This document shows, piece by piece, positions 8,497 to 17,333 of a stretch of 64,000 nt of DNA; the first letter of the stretch is position 1; each line of letters starts with the position of its first letter. Below the pieces are notes generated by a model. The model was not told where the DNA came from, did not search any database, and saw only the letters and a program-made list of their open reading frames with translations. Origin of the DNA: Culturomica massiliensis (lineage in GTDB: Bacteria; Bacteroidota; Bacteroidia; Bacteroidales; Marinifilaceae); NCBI RefSeq assembly GCF_900091655.1, contig NZ_LT594621.1, forward strand, positions 1,116,001-1,180,000, written 5' to 3'. The translations under genes and the position numbers were made by a program.

Positions 8497-8906
8497 TAAT
8501 CATTTACGATGATATTCGTTACCCGGCTGACCGTCACCGGAATTCCTGCTTCATCCCGGATTTCAACCTGTACGATATGGGTACGTTTTCCTTTATGGAT
8601 AAAAACGGCACGTCCGATGACATAGCCTCCCGTGGCCCGCTTTATATGATTTCCGTTAATCTCAATCCCATACACTTTAAATTGCTGTTCCGGAGAGACG
8701 GAAACCGAACTGAGCGCTCCGCTTACAGTTTCTGCCAAAGCCATATTGGCTCCGCCATGCATGGCACCGTCAGGACGGCATGTACGATGATCCAAAGGCA
8801 TCTTTACTTCCAGCCAATCCTCTCCCGCCCCTATAAATTCCATTCCCAGCCACTCCACTAATGTACCCCTGCAAATCTCATTCAATTTTTCGATTACCTC
8901 TTCCAT
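8496..8906 (-). CDS. Hotdog-fold acyl-CoA thioesterase (PaaI/MenI-like)
   Basis: The 136-residue protein has the single-hotdog layout with the motif DGAMHGGANMALAETV, which closely resembles the active-site region of E. coli YdiI/MenI (helix-start HGG with a downstream Glu). Members hydrolyse aryl- or acyl-CoA thioesters; in menaquinone makers one of them releases 1,4-dihydroxy-2-naphthoate. That role is possible but not shown by the context, as no men genes are near. It is followed, 15 bases apart on the upstream side, by the DUF4491 gene in the same direction. Confidence 0.8.
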   Translation of the reverse strand: MEEVIEKLNEICRGTLVEWLGMEFIGAGEDWLEVKMPLDHRTCRPDGAMHGGANMALAETVSGALSSVSVSPEQQFKVYGIEINGNHIKRATGGYVIGRAVFIHKGKRTHIVQVEIRDEAGIPVTVSRVTNIIVND

Positions 8907-8921
8907 AATCCATCCTAATCT

Positions 8922-9263
8922 TTACTCTTTTGTATTGTATTCTCCCTTTCGTTTCGGATTCATCGGAAACCACCCTTTTTTTACCCGGTCACGTTGTTCG
9001 AAAATCTCCAGTATGGTCCAAAAAGAAGAGAATGCAAAAACACCGAGCAATGAAGACCAAAATATCTGTGAAACCCACAGGGCACCGCCGACACCGATAA
9101 CACCCAATATCAAAAACACCCACCAGCAACGGGTTCCGAAATAATACTCACATTTAATAACAACCGGATGGAATAACCCGATAATTAAAAATGTACATAT
9201 CCCTATCAATAAACCCGTTAAATTATAATTTTCTATAAATTCCATATCATTGTTATTTTTCAA
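8922..9263 (-). CDS. DUF4491 membrane protein
   Basis: A small membrane protein of 113 residues, or 107 if the ATG at 9245 is used. It has about three hydrophobic helices (LTGLLIGICTFLIIGLF, WWVFLILGVIGVGGALWV, SLLGVFAFSSFWTILEI) and the conserved ends HPVVIKCEYYFGTRCWW and KKGWFPMNPKR. These blocks fit the DUF4491 family of Bacteroidetes and other anaerobes, whose function is unknown. It lies upstream of the thioesterase gene and is probably co-transcribed with it. Confidence 0.8.
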   Translation of the reverse strand: MKNNNDMEFIENYNLTGLLIGICTFLIIGLFHPVVIKCEYYFGTRCWWVFLILGVIGVGGALWVSQIFWSSLLGVFAFSSFWTILEIFEQRDRVKKGWFPMNPKRKGEYNTKE

Positions 9264-9522
9264 AGTTTTGCTTTTCCCCCTTCATGCTGTCTTTCCAAAC
9301 GTTTTATATTTTAAAATCCTAACCTCTCTACCCTAATTCTTTATGTACAAAGGTAATCTTTTTACAGTTTCTACGTCAAATAAAGCCGGTTAAAACCATC
9401 GCAATTCGGCAAAATATCCTTACTTTTGTATAGCATGTCATACAGTCTCCGGGGCACAAAATGTCGGGAAAACACTGAGATTTTATGGCTGCATGATTCA
9501 GTAACCTTATAAATAATAGACG
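9264..9522 (+). promoter_or_regulatory. Divergent region with bcp promoter
   Basis: TACTTTTG at 9421-9428 matches the TAnnTTTG -7 consensus on the plus strand, which gives a leader of about 90 bases before bcp. No convincing -33 element is seen. No gene is present in the gap. Confidence 0.5.
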
Positions 9523-9975
9523 ATGATACAATTAAAAGCAGGTGACAAAGCTCCTTATTTTGAAGGAACAAATCAAGACGGGCAGCACATATCTTTAAAT
9601 GATTACAAAGGCAAAAAACTGATTTTATATTTCTATCCGAAAGACAACACTTCCGGATGTACGGCAGAAGCTTGCAATTTAAATGATAATTACGCGGATT
9701 TGACAGCCAAAGGCTACGAAGTAGTCGGTGTCAGTCCCGACAGTATCGCTTCTCATTTGAAATTCATTGCCAAAAATAATCTGTCATTCAATCTAATCGC
9801 CGACACAGACAAAAAAATAGTGGAAGATTATGGCGTATGGGCGGAAAAATCGATGTACGGCAGAAAATATATGGGCGTACTCCGTACGACTTTCATTATC
9901 GATGCAAACGGCATTATTGAAAAAGTGATCACGAAAGTGGACACGAAAAACCATGCGGCACAAATTCTGGAATAA
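9523..9975 (+). CDS. bcp: Thioredoxin-dependent thiol peroxidase (BCP/PrxQ peroxiredoxin)
   Basis: BCP reduces hydrogen and organic peroxides with electrons from thioredoxin. The protein has 150 residues, the usual length, with the peroxidatic cysteine in DNTSGCTAEAC (Cys46) and the resolving cysteine five residues later (Cys51), as in E. coli BCP. The strand LILYFYPK before it and RTTFIID near the end are typical. It is cytoplasmic. recA follows after 56 bases in the same direction, so the two may share a transcript from the promoter at 9421. Confidence 0.96.
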   Translation: MIQLKAGDKAPYFEGTNQDGQHISLNDYKGKKLILYFYPKDNTSGCTAEACNLNDNYADLTAKGYEVVGVSPDSIASHLKFIAKNNLSFNLIADTDKKIVEDYGVWAEKSMYGRKYMGVLRTTFIIDANGIIEKVITKVDTKNHAAQILE

Positions 9976-10031
9976 TACATCCGCAATTTATCAGTAAACT
10001 TTAAAATCTACAAATTTTTCAAAATTAATAT

Positions 10032-11081
10032 ATGGCAGCTAAAGAAATCAACAAAGACAAATTAAAAGCACTTCAACTTACACTCGATAAAATTGAAAAA
10101 AACTTCGGTAAAGGAAGCATCATGAAATTGGGAGATAACGAAGTGGAAGACATCCCGGTCATACCTTCCGGTTCGATTGCCCTGGACAAAGCGCTGGGGG
10201 TCGGCGGTTACCCGAAAGGACGTGTAATTGAAATCTACGGTCCGGAATCTTCGGGTAAAACGACCATCGCTATTCACGCTATCGCCGAAGCCCAGAAACA
10301 AGGAGGTATTGCTGCAATCATCGACGCGGAACACGCCTTCGACCGTTCATATGCAGAAAAACTGGGCGTAGACACGGAAAACTTATTTATCTCACAACCG
10401 GATAACGGAGAACAGGCGTTGGAGATTGCAGACCAGTTAATTCGCTCCGCAGCTATCGACATCATTGTCATCGACTCGGTTGCCGCATTGACTCCAAAAG
10501 CAGAAATCGAAGGGGAAATGGGAGACAGTGTTATGGGCCTGCAAGCGCGTTTGATGTCACAGGCATTGCGTAAATTAACCGGAACAATCAGTAAAACCAA
10601 TACTTGCTGTATTTTTATCAACCAATTGCGGGAAAAAATCGGCGTAATGTTCGGAAACCCGGAAACGACAACCGGAGGTAACGCTCTGAAATTCTATTCC
10701 TCCGTACGTCTGGACATCCGGAAAATCGGTCCGATTAAAGACGGCGAAGAAATCCTGGGTAACCATACCCGTGTTAAAGTGGTGAAAAACAAAGTAGCCC
10801 CTCCTTTCCGCAAAGCAGAATTCGACATCATGTACGGGGAAGGTATTTCGCTTTCCGGTGAGATCGTAGACCTCGGTGTAGAATATAATGTGATCAAGAA
10901 AAGCGGAAGCTGGTTCTCGTACGGAGACAGCAAACTGGGACAAGGCCGGGAAACCGTCAAACAACTGGTCATGGACAATCCGGAACTGGCAGAAGAATTG
11001 CGTGCTAAAATCGTGGCAGCCATGAACGGTACGGAGCAACATGAAAACAACGAAACCGAGTCTGCTGCAAAAGCCGAATAA
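10032..11081 (+). CDS. recA: Recombinase A
   Basis: RecA forms filaments on single-stranded DNA and drives strand exchange and the SOS response. The 349 residues are of normal length. Walker [10 protein letters not shown] is at 70-78, and Walker B VIDSVAAL and the L2-loop region [21 protein letters not shown] are complete. The acidic carboxy tail ([15 protein letters not shown]) is typical. It lies downstream of bcp. No SOS-box-like operator could be recognised upstream by eye. Confidence 0.99.
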   Translation: MAAKEINKDKLKALQLTLDKIEKNFGKGSIMKLGDNEVEDIPVIPSGSIALDKALGVGGYPKGRVIEIYGPESSGKTTIAIHAIAEAQKQGGIAAIIDAEHAFDRSYAEKLGVDTENLFISQPDNGEQALEIADQLIRSAAIDIIVIDSVAALTPKAEIEGEMGDSVMGLQARLMSQALRKLTGTISKTNTCCIFINQLREKIGVMFGNPETTTGGNALKFYSSVRLDIRKIGPIKDGEEILGNHTRVKVVKNKVAPPFRKAEFDIMYGEGISLSGEIVDLGVEYNVIKKSGSWFSYGDSKLGQGRETVKQLVMDNPELAEELRAKIVAAMNGTEQHENNETESAAKAE

Positions 11082-11230
11082 AACTTACAGATATCAGATT
11101 GTAAATTGTCTGACAATCCGATTCTGTGTCAGATTCATTTCATCTGAAATCGTAAATCAAAAATATTCCTTATAGCTTCATGACTCTGTTATTTTTTAAA
11201 TTTAAAATTTAAAATTCACATAAGTGTGCT
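11082..11230. repeat. Intergenic heptad-type repeats, cluster C
   Basis: Heptad-like units (CAGATTG TAAATTG; TCTGAAATCGTAAATC) lie at about 11095-11165. They include a small inverted pair GATTGT/ACAATC and TCAGATTC/ATCTGAAAT. The cluster lies directly after recA and could act as its terminator. Confidence 0.55.
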
Positions 11231-13306
11231 ATGCAAAAAATAATTTATCCTACTTTAATCTTATTATCCCTCATGGCTTGTGATAATAAAAACGAAACGC
11301 CAGCTTCCAAAAGCTACAAGACACCGGAAATCAAGCTTACGTCAGACGTCATGACTCCGGATGTACTCTGGTCTTTCGGTCGTGTCAGTACCCCGGCAAT
11401 CTCTCCCGACGGAACAAAAGCCGTATACAGTATCACATACTTCAATAAGGAAGAAGACCGGTCCTATACCGATTTATACATTATGAATCTGTCCGACGGT
11501 AGTGCCGTTCAGATTACCGATACAGATTACAACGAATCCGATCCGACCTGGAGACCGGACGGTCAGAAAATCGCTTACCTGGCCAAAGGACAAGTTTGGG
11601 AAATCAATCCCGACGGAAGCGATAACCGGCAGATTACAGATATCAAAGGAGGTATCAACGGTTATCTGTACGCGCCGGATATGAGTAAAATCGCCTATTT
11701 CCGGGATGTCAAACTGGAGCCTGCGGTAGAAGATATATATCCGGACCTGCCGAAAGCCAAAGCCCGGATCATCAACGATCAGTTCTATCGTCATTGGAAC
11801 GATTGGGTGGAAGGCTATTCCCATATCTTTATCGCAGATTACACACCGGCCCGAATCATCACCGACGGTAAAGACATTATGGAAGGTGAAAAATGGGAAT
11901 CCCCGGTACGTCCCTGGGGAGGTGTCGAGCAACTGGCATGGACGAAAGACGGGAAAAAAATGATTTACACTTCCCGGAAAAAATACGGACTTGACTATGC
12001 TTTCTCTACCAATACCGATCTTTACGCATACAATACGGAAGACGGAACAACAACCAACCTGACGGAAGGTATGATGGGATACGATAAAAATCCGGTTATT
12101 TCTCCCGACGGCCGGCATATGGCCTGGGAAAGTATGGAGCGGGACGGTTACGAAGCCGACAAAATACGCCTCTTTGTCATGGACCTGACGACAGGAGAAA
12201 AGAAAGAATATACCAAAGACTTCGACCAAAATGCAGAGCATCTGGCCTGGGATAATGACAACAACACCATCTGGTTTATTTCCGATCACCACGCCACAGA
12301 TGAAATCTACTCATTAAATACCACTACAGGAGAAATCAAAAAGCATACGGACGGCATCCACAATTATACCTCTGTTGCCCCGGTAGGCGGTAGTTTGATC
12401 ACCACCCAGGTATCTATGAGCAAGCCGGCAGAAATTTACCGGACCGATCCGGCTACCGGTAAAGACGAAGAATTGTCTTTCATTAACAAATCCATACTTG
12501 ATCAACTCGAAATGGGTAAAGTGGAAAAACGTTGGGTGAAAACAACCGACAACAAAGACATGCTGGTATGGATGATCTATCCTCCTCATTTCGATGCCAA
12601 TAAGAAATATCCGGCAATCCTGTATTGTGAAGGAGGTCCGCAAAGCACAGTCAGCCAGTTCTGGAGTTATCGCTGGAATTTCCAGCAAATGGCAGCTAAC
12701 GGTTACATCATTGTAGCTCCCAACCGCCGGGGGCTTCCCGGTTTCGGTCAGGAATGGCTGGAACAAATCAGTGGAGATTACTCCGGACAAAACATCCGGG
12801 ATTACCTGTCGGCCATAGACGATGCCAAAAAAGAACCGTATATTGATGAAAACCGGTTGGGTTGTGTCGGGGCTTCTTACGGCGGATATTCCGTATATTA
12901 TCTGGCCGGACATCACAATAAACGCTTTAAAGCCTTCATCGCACACTGCGGTATCTTCGATCTCGAAAGCCAATACTGTGAAACAGAAGAAATGTGGTTT
13001 GCCAATTGGGACATGGGCGGTGCCCCCTGGGACAAAAACAATAAAATCGCCCAACGTACTTATGCCAACTCTCCGCACAAATTTGTCGGCAACTGGGATA
13101 CCCCTATACTTGTGATTCACGGACAAAAAGATTACCGCATCGATGTCTCACAGGGTATGTCGGCCTTCAATGCGGCCCGGATGCGTGGTATTCCGGCACA
13201 ATTCCTATATTTCCCGGAAGAATGCCACTGGGTAACCGGCTGTCAGGACGGCATCCTTTGGCAACGGACATTCAAAGCCTGGCTCGATAAGTGGTTAAAA
13301 GAATAA
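11231..13306 (+). CDS. S9-family prolyl-oligopeptidase-type peptidase, lipoprotein
   Basis: A serine exopeptidase of family S9 (DPP-IV/acylaminoacyl-peptidase type). It starts with a lipoprotein signal (ILLSLMAC, Cys about 17). Residues about 50-420 form the beta-propeller, with TolB-like repeats such as PTWRPDGQKIAYLA and NPVISPDGRHMAWES. The alpha/beta-hydrolase domain follows, with nucleophile motif GASYGGY (Ser about 549), Asp in VIHGQKDYRID and His in EECHWV. Length 691 is normal. It probably releases dipeptides from peptides in the periplasm. It is convergent with nothing and is followed by a strong terminator at 13378. Confidence 0.95.
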   Translation: MQKIIYPTLILLSLMACDNKNETPASKSYKTPEIKLTSDVMTPDVLWSFGRVSTPAISPDGTKAVYSITYFNKEEDRSYTDLYIMNLSDGSAVQITDTDYNESDPTWRPDGQKIAYLAKGQVWEINPDGSDNRQITDIKGGINGYLYAPDMSKIAYFRDVKLEPAVEDIYPDLPKAKARIINDQFYRHWNDWVEGYSHIFIADYTPARIITDGKDIMEGEKWESPVRPWGGVEQLAWTKDGKKMIYTSRKKYGLDYAFSTNTDLYAYNTEDGTTTNLTEGMMGYDKNPVISPDGRHMAWESMERDGYEADKIRLFVMDLTTGEKKEYTKDFDQNAEHLAWDNDNNTIWFISDHHATDEIYSLNTTTGEIKKHTDGIHNYTSVAPVGGSLITTQVSMSKPAEIYRTDPATGKDEELSFINKSILDQLEMGKVEKRWVKTTDNKDMLVWMIYPPHFDANKKYPAILYCEGGPQSTVSQFWSYRWNFQQMAANGYIIVAPNRRGLPGFGQEWLEQISGDYSGQNIRDYLSAIDDAKKEPYIDENRLGCVGASYGGYSVYYLAGHHNKRFKAFIAHCGIFDLESQYCETEEMWFANWDMGGAPWDKNNKIAQRTYANSPHKFVGNWDTPILVIHGQKDYRIDVSQGMSAFNAARMRGIPAQFLYFPEECHWVTGCQDGILWQRTFKAWLDKWLKE

Positions 13307-13319
13307 AACTTTGATAACC

Positions 13320-13357
13320 GCACTTTCACATCGCAAAGGAGAGCGATAAAAAGTGCC
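13320..13357. repeat. Small imperfect hairpin after the S9 gene
   Basis: gcactt..atcgc pairs with gcgat..aagtgc, with small internal bulges. It is followed by two partial copies of tgccccctgaa(a)gtcag, the second of which forms the main terminator. Confidence 0.4.
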
Positions 13358-13377
13358 CCCTGAAGTCAGCTATGTAC

Positions 13378-13414
13378 TGCCCCCTGAAAGTCAGACACAA
13401 ACTTTCAGGGGGCA
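13378..13414 (+). terminator. Strong intrinsic-type hairpin
   Basis: A perfect 14-bp stem (tgccccctgaaagt and actttcagggggca) with a 9-nt loop, followed by a T-rich stretch. It lies between the S9 peptidase and the M49-like gene, and should end the former's transcript. Confidence 0.8.
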
Positions 13415-13488
13415 TTCATTTATTCCACTACATTATTTTTTATATCTTCGCAAGCAAACAAATCAATTATTAACATCAAATAACAAAT

Positions 13489-15123
13489 ATGAAAAAAATA
13501 ACAATTATGGTGGCAGCAGCACTGGCCCTGGGAGGATGTAAACAAACTCCCCAACAACAAGCCGCTTCCCCTTATCAGCCATTGGCAGACCAATACGCAG
13601 AATTTACCCTGACGACAGACGTCAGCAAACTGTCGGAAAACGAGAAAAAAATGCTTCCGATTCTGATGAAAGCGGCAGATATCATGGAAAATATTTTCTG
13701 GCAGAATGCCTACGGCAACAAACAGGCACTAATGGATACGGTAACCGATCCTTATCTGAAAAAATACCTGGCAATCAATTACGGTCCGTGGGACCGGCTC
13801 AACGGTAATACCCCCTTTATAAAGGGTATCGGTGCAAAACCGCTGGGTGCCAACTTCTACCCTACGGACATGACAACCGAAGAATTCAATGCCCTGCAAG
13901 ACCCACGTAAAACCGACTGGTATAGCATCCTCCGCCGGGACGAAAACGGTCAACTGAAAGTGCTTTCCTACCACGAAGCCTATCCGGAAGAAGTAAAACA
14001 AGCTTCAGAATTATTGAAGCAAGCAGCAGAACTGGCCGAAGATGCCGGACTGAAAAAATACCTCGGACTGCGCGCCGAAGCCTTGCTGACAGATGATTAC
14101 CTGGCAAGCGATCTGGCTTGGATGGACATGCAGAACAACACGCTCGACATCGTCATCGGTCCGATAGAAACTTACGAAGACGCTCTCTACGGCTACAAAG
14201 CCTCACATTCCGGACAAATATTGGTAAAAGACAAAGAATGGAGCCGTAAATTATCACTCTACGCCCAATACCTGCCGAAATTACAGGCAAACTTACCGGT
14301 AGCGGAAGCCTATAAAACGGAAAAGGCAAACGCCAACCCGGACATGAATGCCTACGATGTCATTTATTATGCCGGAGACTGCAATGCCGGAAGCAAAAAC
14401 ATCGCTATCAACCTGCCCAACGACCCGCGGGTACACGCAGCCAAGGGAAGCCGCAAACTACAGTTAAAAAATGCTATGCAGGCAAAATTCGACAAGATTT
14501 TGGTTCCGATTGCCGGTTTGGTGATTACTCCGGAACAACAAAAACATGTCAAATTCGATGCATTTTTTGAAAATACCATGTTCCATGAGGTGGCCCATGG
14601 ATTAGGAGTAAATTATACGATCGGCGACAAACAAGACGTACGATCAGCTCTGAAAAACAATTATACCTCCATCGAAGAAGGAAAGGCCGATATTTTAGGG
14701 TTATATTGTATTGGCAAACTGACCGAATGGGGCATTATTCAGGACAAAGACCTGATGGACAACTATGTCACCTTCGTTGCAGGCATATTCCGTTCCAGCC
14801 GCTTTGGAGCTGCCAGTGCCCACGGCAAAGCCAACATGATGCAATTCGCCCATTTCATGGAAAGCGGTGCCATCAGCCGGAATGAAGAAACCGGTTATTA
14901 CACCGTAGATTTTGAAAAAATGAAACAAGATATTGCAACAATTGCCGGAGAATATATCACACTGGAAGGAGACGGAGCTTATGAAAAGGCCGGACAATTG
15001 ATTGCAGAAAAAGGGATTGTCACACCGACCTTACAAAACGACCTCGATAAAATCGCAGGAGCAGGTATTCCGACCGATATCTTTTTCAAACAAGGTATAG
15101 ATGTGCTCGGATTAAACAATTAA
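13489..15123 (+). CDS. M49-like zinc hydrolase lipoprotein (dipeptidyl-peptidase III-related)
   Basis: A 544-residue envelope protein with lipoprotein signal (VAAALALGGC, Cys 17). It has a gluzincin motif HEVAHG near 366 and a third-ligand helix SIEEGKADILGLY near 395-405. The pattern matches the Bacteroidetes branch related to family M49 (DPP III), shorter than true DPP III and with HExxH where classic DPP III has HExxGH. Related proteins are sometimes mislabelled as hydrolases of other kinds. It likely removes dipeptides from peptides. TATCTTCG at 13443-13450 is one base off the -7 consensus. Confidence 0.85.
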   Translation: MKKITIMVAAALALGGCKQTPQQQAASPYQPLADQYAEFTLTTDVSKLSENEKKMLPILMKAADIMENIFWQNAYGNKQALMDTVTDPYLKKYLAINYGPWDRLNGNTPFIKGIGAKPLGANFYPTDMTTEEFNALQDPRKTDWYSILRRDENGQLKVLSYHEAYPEEVKQASELLKQAAELAEDAGLKKYLGLRAEALLTDDYLASDLAWMDMQNNTLDIVIGPIETYEDALYGYKASHSGQILVKDKEWSRKLSLYAQYLPKLQANLPVAEAYKTEKANANPDMNAYDVIYYAGDCNAGSKNIAINLPNDPRVHAAKGSRKLQLKNAMQAKFDKILVPIAGLVITPEQQKHVKFDAFFENTMFHEVAHGLGVNYTIGDKQDVRSALKNNYTSIEEGKADILGLYCIGKLTEWGIIQDKDLMDNYVTFVAGIFRSSRFGAASAHGKANMMQFAHFMESGAISRNEETGYYTVDFEKMKQDIATIAGEYITLEGDGAYEKAGQLIAEKGIVTPTLQNDLDKIAGAGIPTDIFFKQGIDVLGLNN

Positions 15124-15136
15124 AACCATGGAGAGA

Positions 15137-15195
15137 TTTACGATTTCTGATTTAAGTTCGGCTCTAGTCCTTTTCTTTAAATCAGAAATCGTAAA
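15137..15195. terminator. Large hairpin made of heptad units (cluster D)
   Basis: Two 19-nt arms, containing TACGATT-TCTGATT and their exact complement, form a perfect inverted repeat with a 21-nt loop. It lies between convergent genes and could stop transcription from both sides. It shows the heptad repeats arranged head-to-head. Confidence 0.65.
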
Positions 15196-15207
15196 CCCCG
15201 GTCAAAA

Positions 15208-15903
15208 CTATTTCACCCTTGACAAAGCTTTTTTCACCGCCTTTTTAGCCAGCGGTTCCATCACATTATAGCCGGCAACATTCGGATGAACCCCATCTTC
15301 GGAATATTCTGCCTTCATTCCTTTCTGAGCATCAACGACAGACGTATAATAATCAAGATAAATTGCTCCGTGACGGACTGCATATTTTTTTATCCAGGCA
15401 TTCAATTCGACAATCTTTTCAGCAGGTTCCAAACCGGGAGCCCACGGATAATCAGCAACGGGCAACACAGAACACAACACGACCTGTATTCCGTTCGCTT
15501 GTGCAATCTCGGTCATGGAAGCCAGATTATCCTCTATCATTTCCAACGTAGACGGACCGGTATTCCCGGCAATATCGTTCGTACCGGCCAAAATCACAAC
15601 AACAGCAGGCTGCAGGGCTATCACATCCTGACGGAAGCGTACCAGCATCTGCGGTGTCGTCTGTCCGCTGATGCCCCGGTTGATGTATTTATTCCCGGAA
15701 AAAAACTCCGGACGATTCCGTATCCATCCTTCCGTGATGGAATTCCCCATAAACACCACACGTGATTCATTTCTGGACGGACGCCCCAATTGGAGATTCT
15801 CCTCCTTAAAACGGGACAGATTCGCCCAATCCGGACTGCTTTGCGCAACTAATCCTTGTCCGGCAAGCAGTCCGACAAATAAGAGTATACATTTCAACTT
15901 CAT
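15208..15903 (-). CDS. Secreted SGNH/GDSL hydrolase
   Basis: An exported esterase or acetylhydrolase with the SGNH fold. The signal peptide is ILLFVGLLAGQGLVAQ. The four blocks are visible: GNSITEGW (catalytic Ser), GISGQTT, GTNDIAG and DGVHPN (Asp-His). The 231-residue length is that of a single-domain enzyme, related to platelet-activating-factor acetylhydrolase and rhamnogalacturonan acetylesterase types. The substrate may be an acetylated glycan or lipid. It lies 27 bases downstream of the inositol-monophosphatase gene on the same strand. Confidence 0.9.
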   Translation of the reverse strand: MKLKCILLFVGLLAGQGLVAQSSPDWANLSRFKEENLQLGRPSRNESRVVFMGNSITEGWIRNRPEFFSGNKYINRGISGQTTPQMLVRFRQDVIALQPAVVVILAGTNDIAGNTGPSTLEMIEDNLASMTEIAQANGIQVVLCSVLPVADYPWAPGLEPAEKIVELNAWIKKYAVRHGAIYLDYYTSVVDAQKGMKAEYSEDGVHPNVAGYNVMEPLAKKAVKKALSRVK

Positions 15904-15930
15904 CCTATTCCTATTAAATTATGATACTTA

Positions 15931-16710
15931 TTATTTTATAATGGCTGCAATTTTTCCAGCCATAACCGGATTCGCTGCAATAATCGAGATATGACGATCT
16001 TCCCGGAAAGAACGTACTACTCCTCCCGCTTCTTCGACAATTAAAGCACCGGCACATATATCCCACAAAGACAGATTCAACTCCCAATAACCATCCAGAA
16101 ATCCGGCAGCCACACAACACAGATCATAAGCAGCCGACCCCATACGCCGCATACCCCTCAACCCCGGCAATATAGCCGCCAGATTCGCAATATTATTAGC
16201 CGGATTTGTCCCTTTATCATAGGGAAATCCGGTTCCCAAAACAGAAACATCCAATTCCGTTTTTTCAGACACATGAAGAGGTCGTCCGTTAAAAAACGCT
16301 CCCTTTCCTCTCACTGCCGTATATAACTCATTCAAATAAGGAGCATAAACAACTCCAACAACCGTTTTTCCTTTATACTGCAAACCAATCGACACCGTAA
16401 AAACCGGAAGTCCCTGGCTGTAGTTATTGGTACCGTCCAAAGGATCGACCACCCAACAAAACTCTCCCTTCCCTTCATGTACCCCGCTTTCTTCTCCCAA
16501 AACACTATGTTCCGGAAAACACAACGCTATTTGTTCCAGCAACCAGGTTTCACTTTCTTTATCCGCCCGGGTCACCACATCCGACACATTCGATTTGGTA
16601 TGTATATCCAATTCATTTCCCCGGAAATACCTCAAATGAATTTTTCCCATTTCTTTCACCCAGCTTATAGCAGACTGTAAAAAAATCTCATTGTCGTAAA
16701 TGTGTTCCAT
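15931..16710 (-). CDS. Inositol-monophosphatase-family phosphatase
   Basis: A magnesium-dependent sugar- or nucleotide-phosphatase of the IMPase superfamily. The motifs GEESG, DPLDGTNNY (about 88-96) and WDICAGALIVEEAGG (about 213-227) carry the metal ligands and are intact. Length 259 is typical. SuhB-type enzymes act on myo-inositol-1-phosphate, while close relatives (CysQ) act on 3'-phosphoadenosine phosphate; the sequence alone does not decide. It is upstream of the SGNH gene. Confidence 0.92.
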   Translation of the reverse strand: MEHIYDNEIFLQSAISWVKEMGKIHLRYFRGNELDIHTKSNVSDVVTRADKESETWLLEQIALCFPEHSVLGEESGVHEGKGEFCWVVDPLDGTNNYSQGLPVFTVSIGLQYKGKTVVGVVYAPYLNELYTAVRGKGAFFNGRPLHVSEKTELDVSVLGTGFPYDKGTNPANNIANLAAILPGLRGMRRMGSAAYDLCCVAAGFLDGYWELNLSLWDICAGALIVEEAGGVVRSFREDRHISIIAANPVMAGKIAAIIK

Positions 16711-16741
16711 AATTCTTATATTCTAATTATTCTTTCCCGAG

Positions 16742-16915
16742 TACAGATTGCAGATTGCAGATTGCAGATTGTAAATTGTAAATTTTAGATTTTAGATTGA
16801 CGATTCCAATTCAAATAAGATAGAATATCACCTATTCCAATCGTAAAACTGACATCCATTCCCTTACTCACTGACCTTGTATTTCAATCAAAAATCGTAA
16901 ATCCACAATTCAAAG
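16742..16915. repeat. Heptad repeat array E
   Basis: At 16744-16806 the plus strand shows a clear period of seven: CAGATTG three times, TAAATTG, TAAATTT, TAGATTT, TAGATTG, ACGATTC. A second short block in the other orientation (atcaaaaatcgtaaatc) is at 16887-16903. Nothing else is in this 208-base gap between two minus-strand genes. Confidence 0.8.
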
Positions 16916-16918
16916 TAC

Positions 16919-17176
16919 CTACTCTTGTGCTTTCAACTGGCGCAAGGCTTTGGTCAGTTGATCCGGACAGGAAGTCATCTTACTTCCGCAATGTATCCCT
17001 TCCAGACGTGCAATCACCTCATCCACCTTCATTCCCTTTATCAACAAAGAAATCCCTTGCAAATTACCGTTGCATCCCCCTTCAAAATATACATCCTCCA
17101 CAATCCCGTCCTCCACAACAATATCGATAAACACCGAACAGACACCGTTTGTCGTATAATGTATTGTCTTCTTCAT
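16919..17176 (-). CDS. TSCPD-domain protein (TIGR03905 type)
   Basis: An 85-residue protein with the diagnostic TSCPD motif near 68 (KMTSCPDQL) and conserved cysteines in GVCSVFIDI, GGCNGN and HCGSK. The same domain is found at the end of some class II ribonucleotide reductases; stand-alone forms are of unknown function. The cysteine set suggests metal binding. It is a single gene between repeat-rich gaps. Confidence 0.85.
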   Translation of the reverse strand: MKKTIHYTTNGVCSVFIDIVVEDGIVEDVYFEGGCNGNLQGISLLIKGMKVDEVIARLEGIHCGSKMTSCPDQLTKALRQLKAQE

Positions 17177-17283
17177 CGTTAATCCATCTTTAATTTGACA
17201 TATAATTTTCCGTTATTCTTATTCATGATGATTTTTGATTTAAACTCCAGCTCCATCTAAAATCTTCCCCCTCTCAAAACACC

Positions 17284-17333
17284 ATAATCGTAAATCGTAA
17301 ATCAAAAATCAAAAATCGTAAATCAAAAATTAC
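17284..17333 (-). repeat. Heptad repeat array F
   Basis: On the minus strand the units are TTTGATT, TACGATT, TTTGATT, TTTGATT, TACGATT, TACGATT in strict 7-bp steps. The array starts right at the stop codon of the PHP phosphatase gene. Confidence 0.8.

Noticed and set aside
11474..13126. Long minus-strand frames opposite the S9 peptidase
   Set aside because: Codon content mirrors the real gene; there are no motifs and no start signals.
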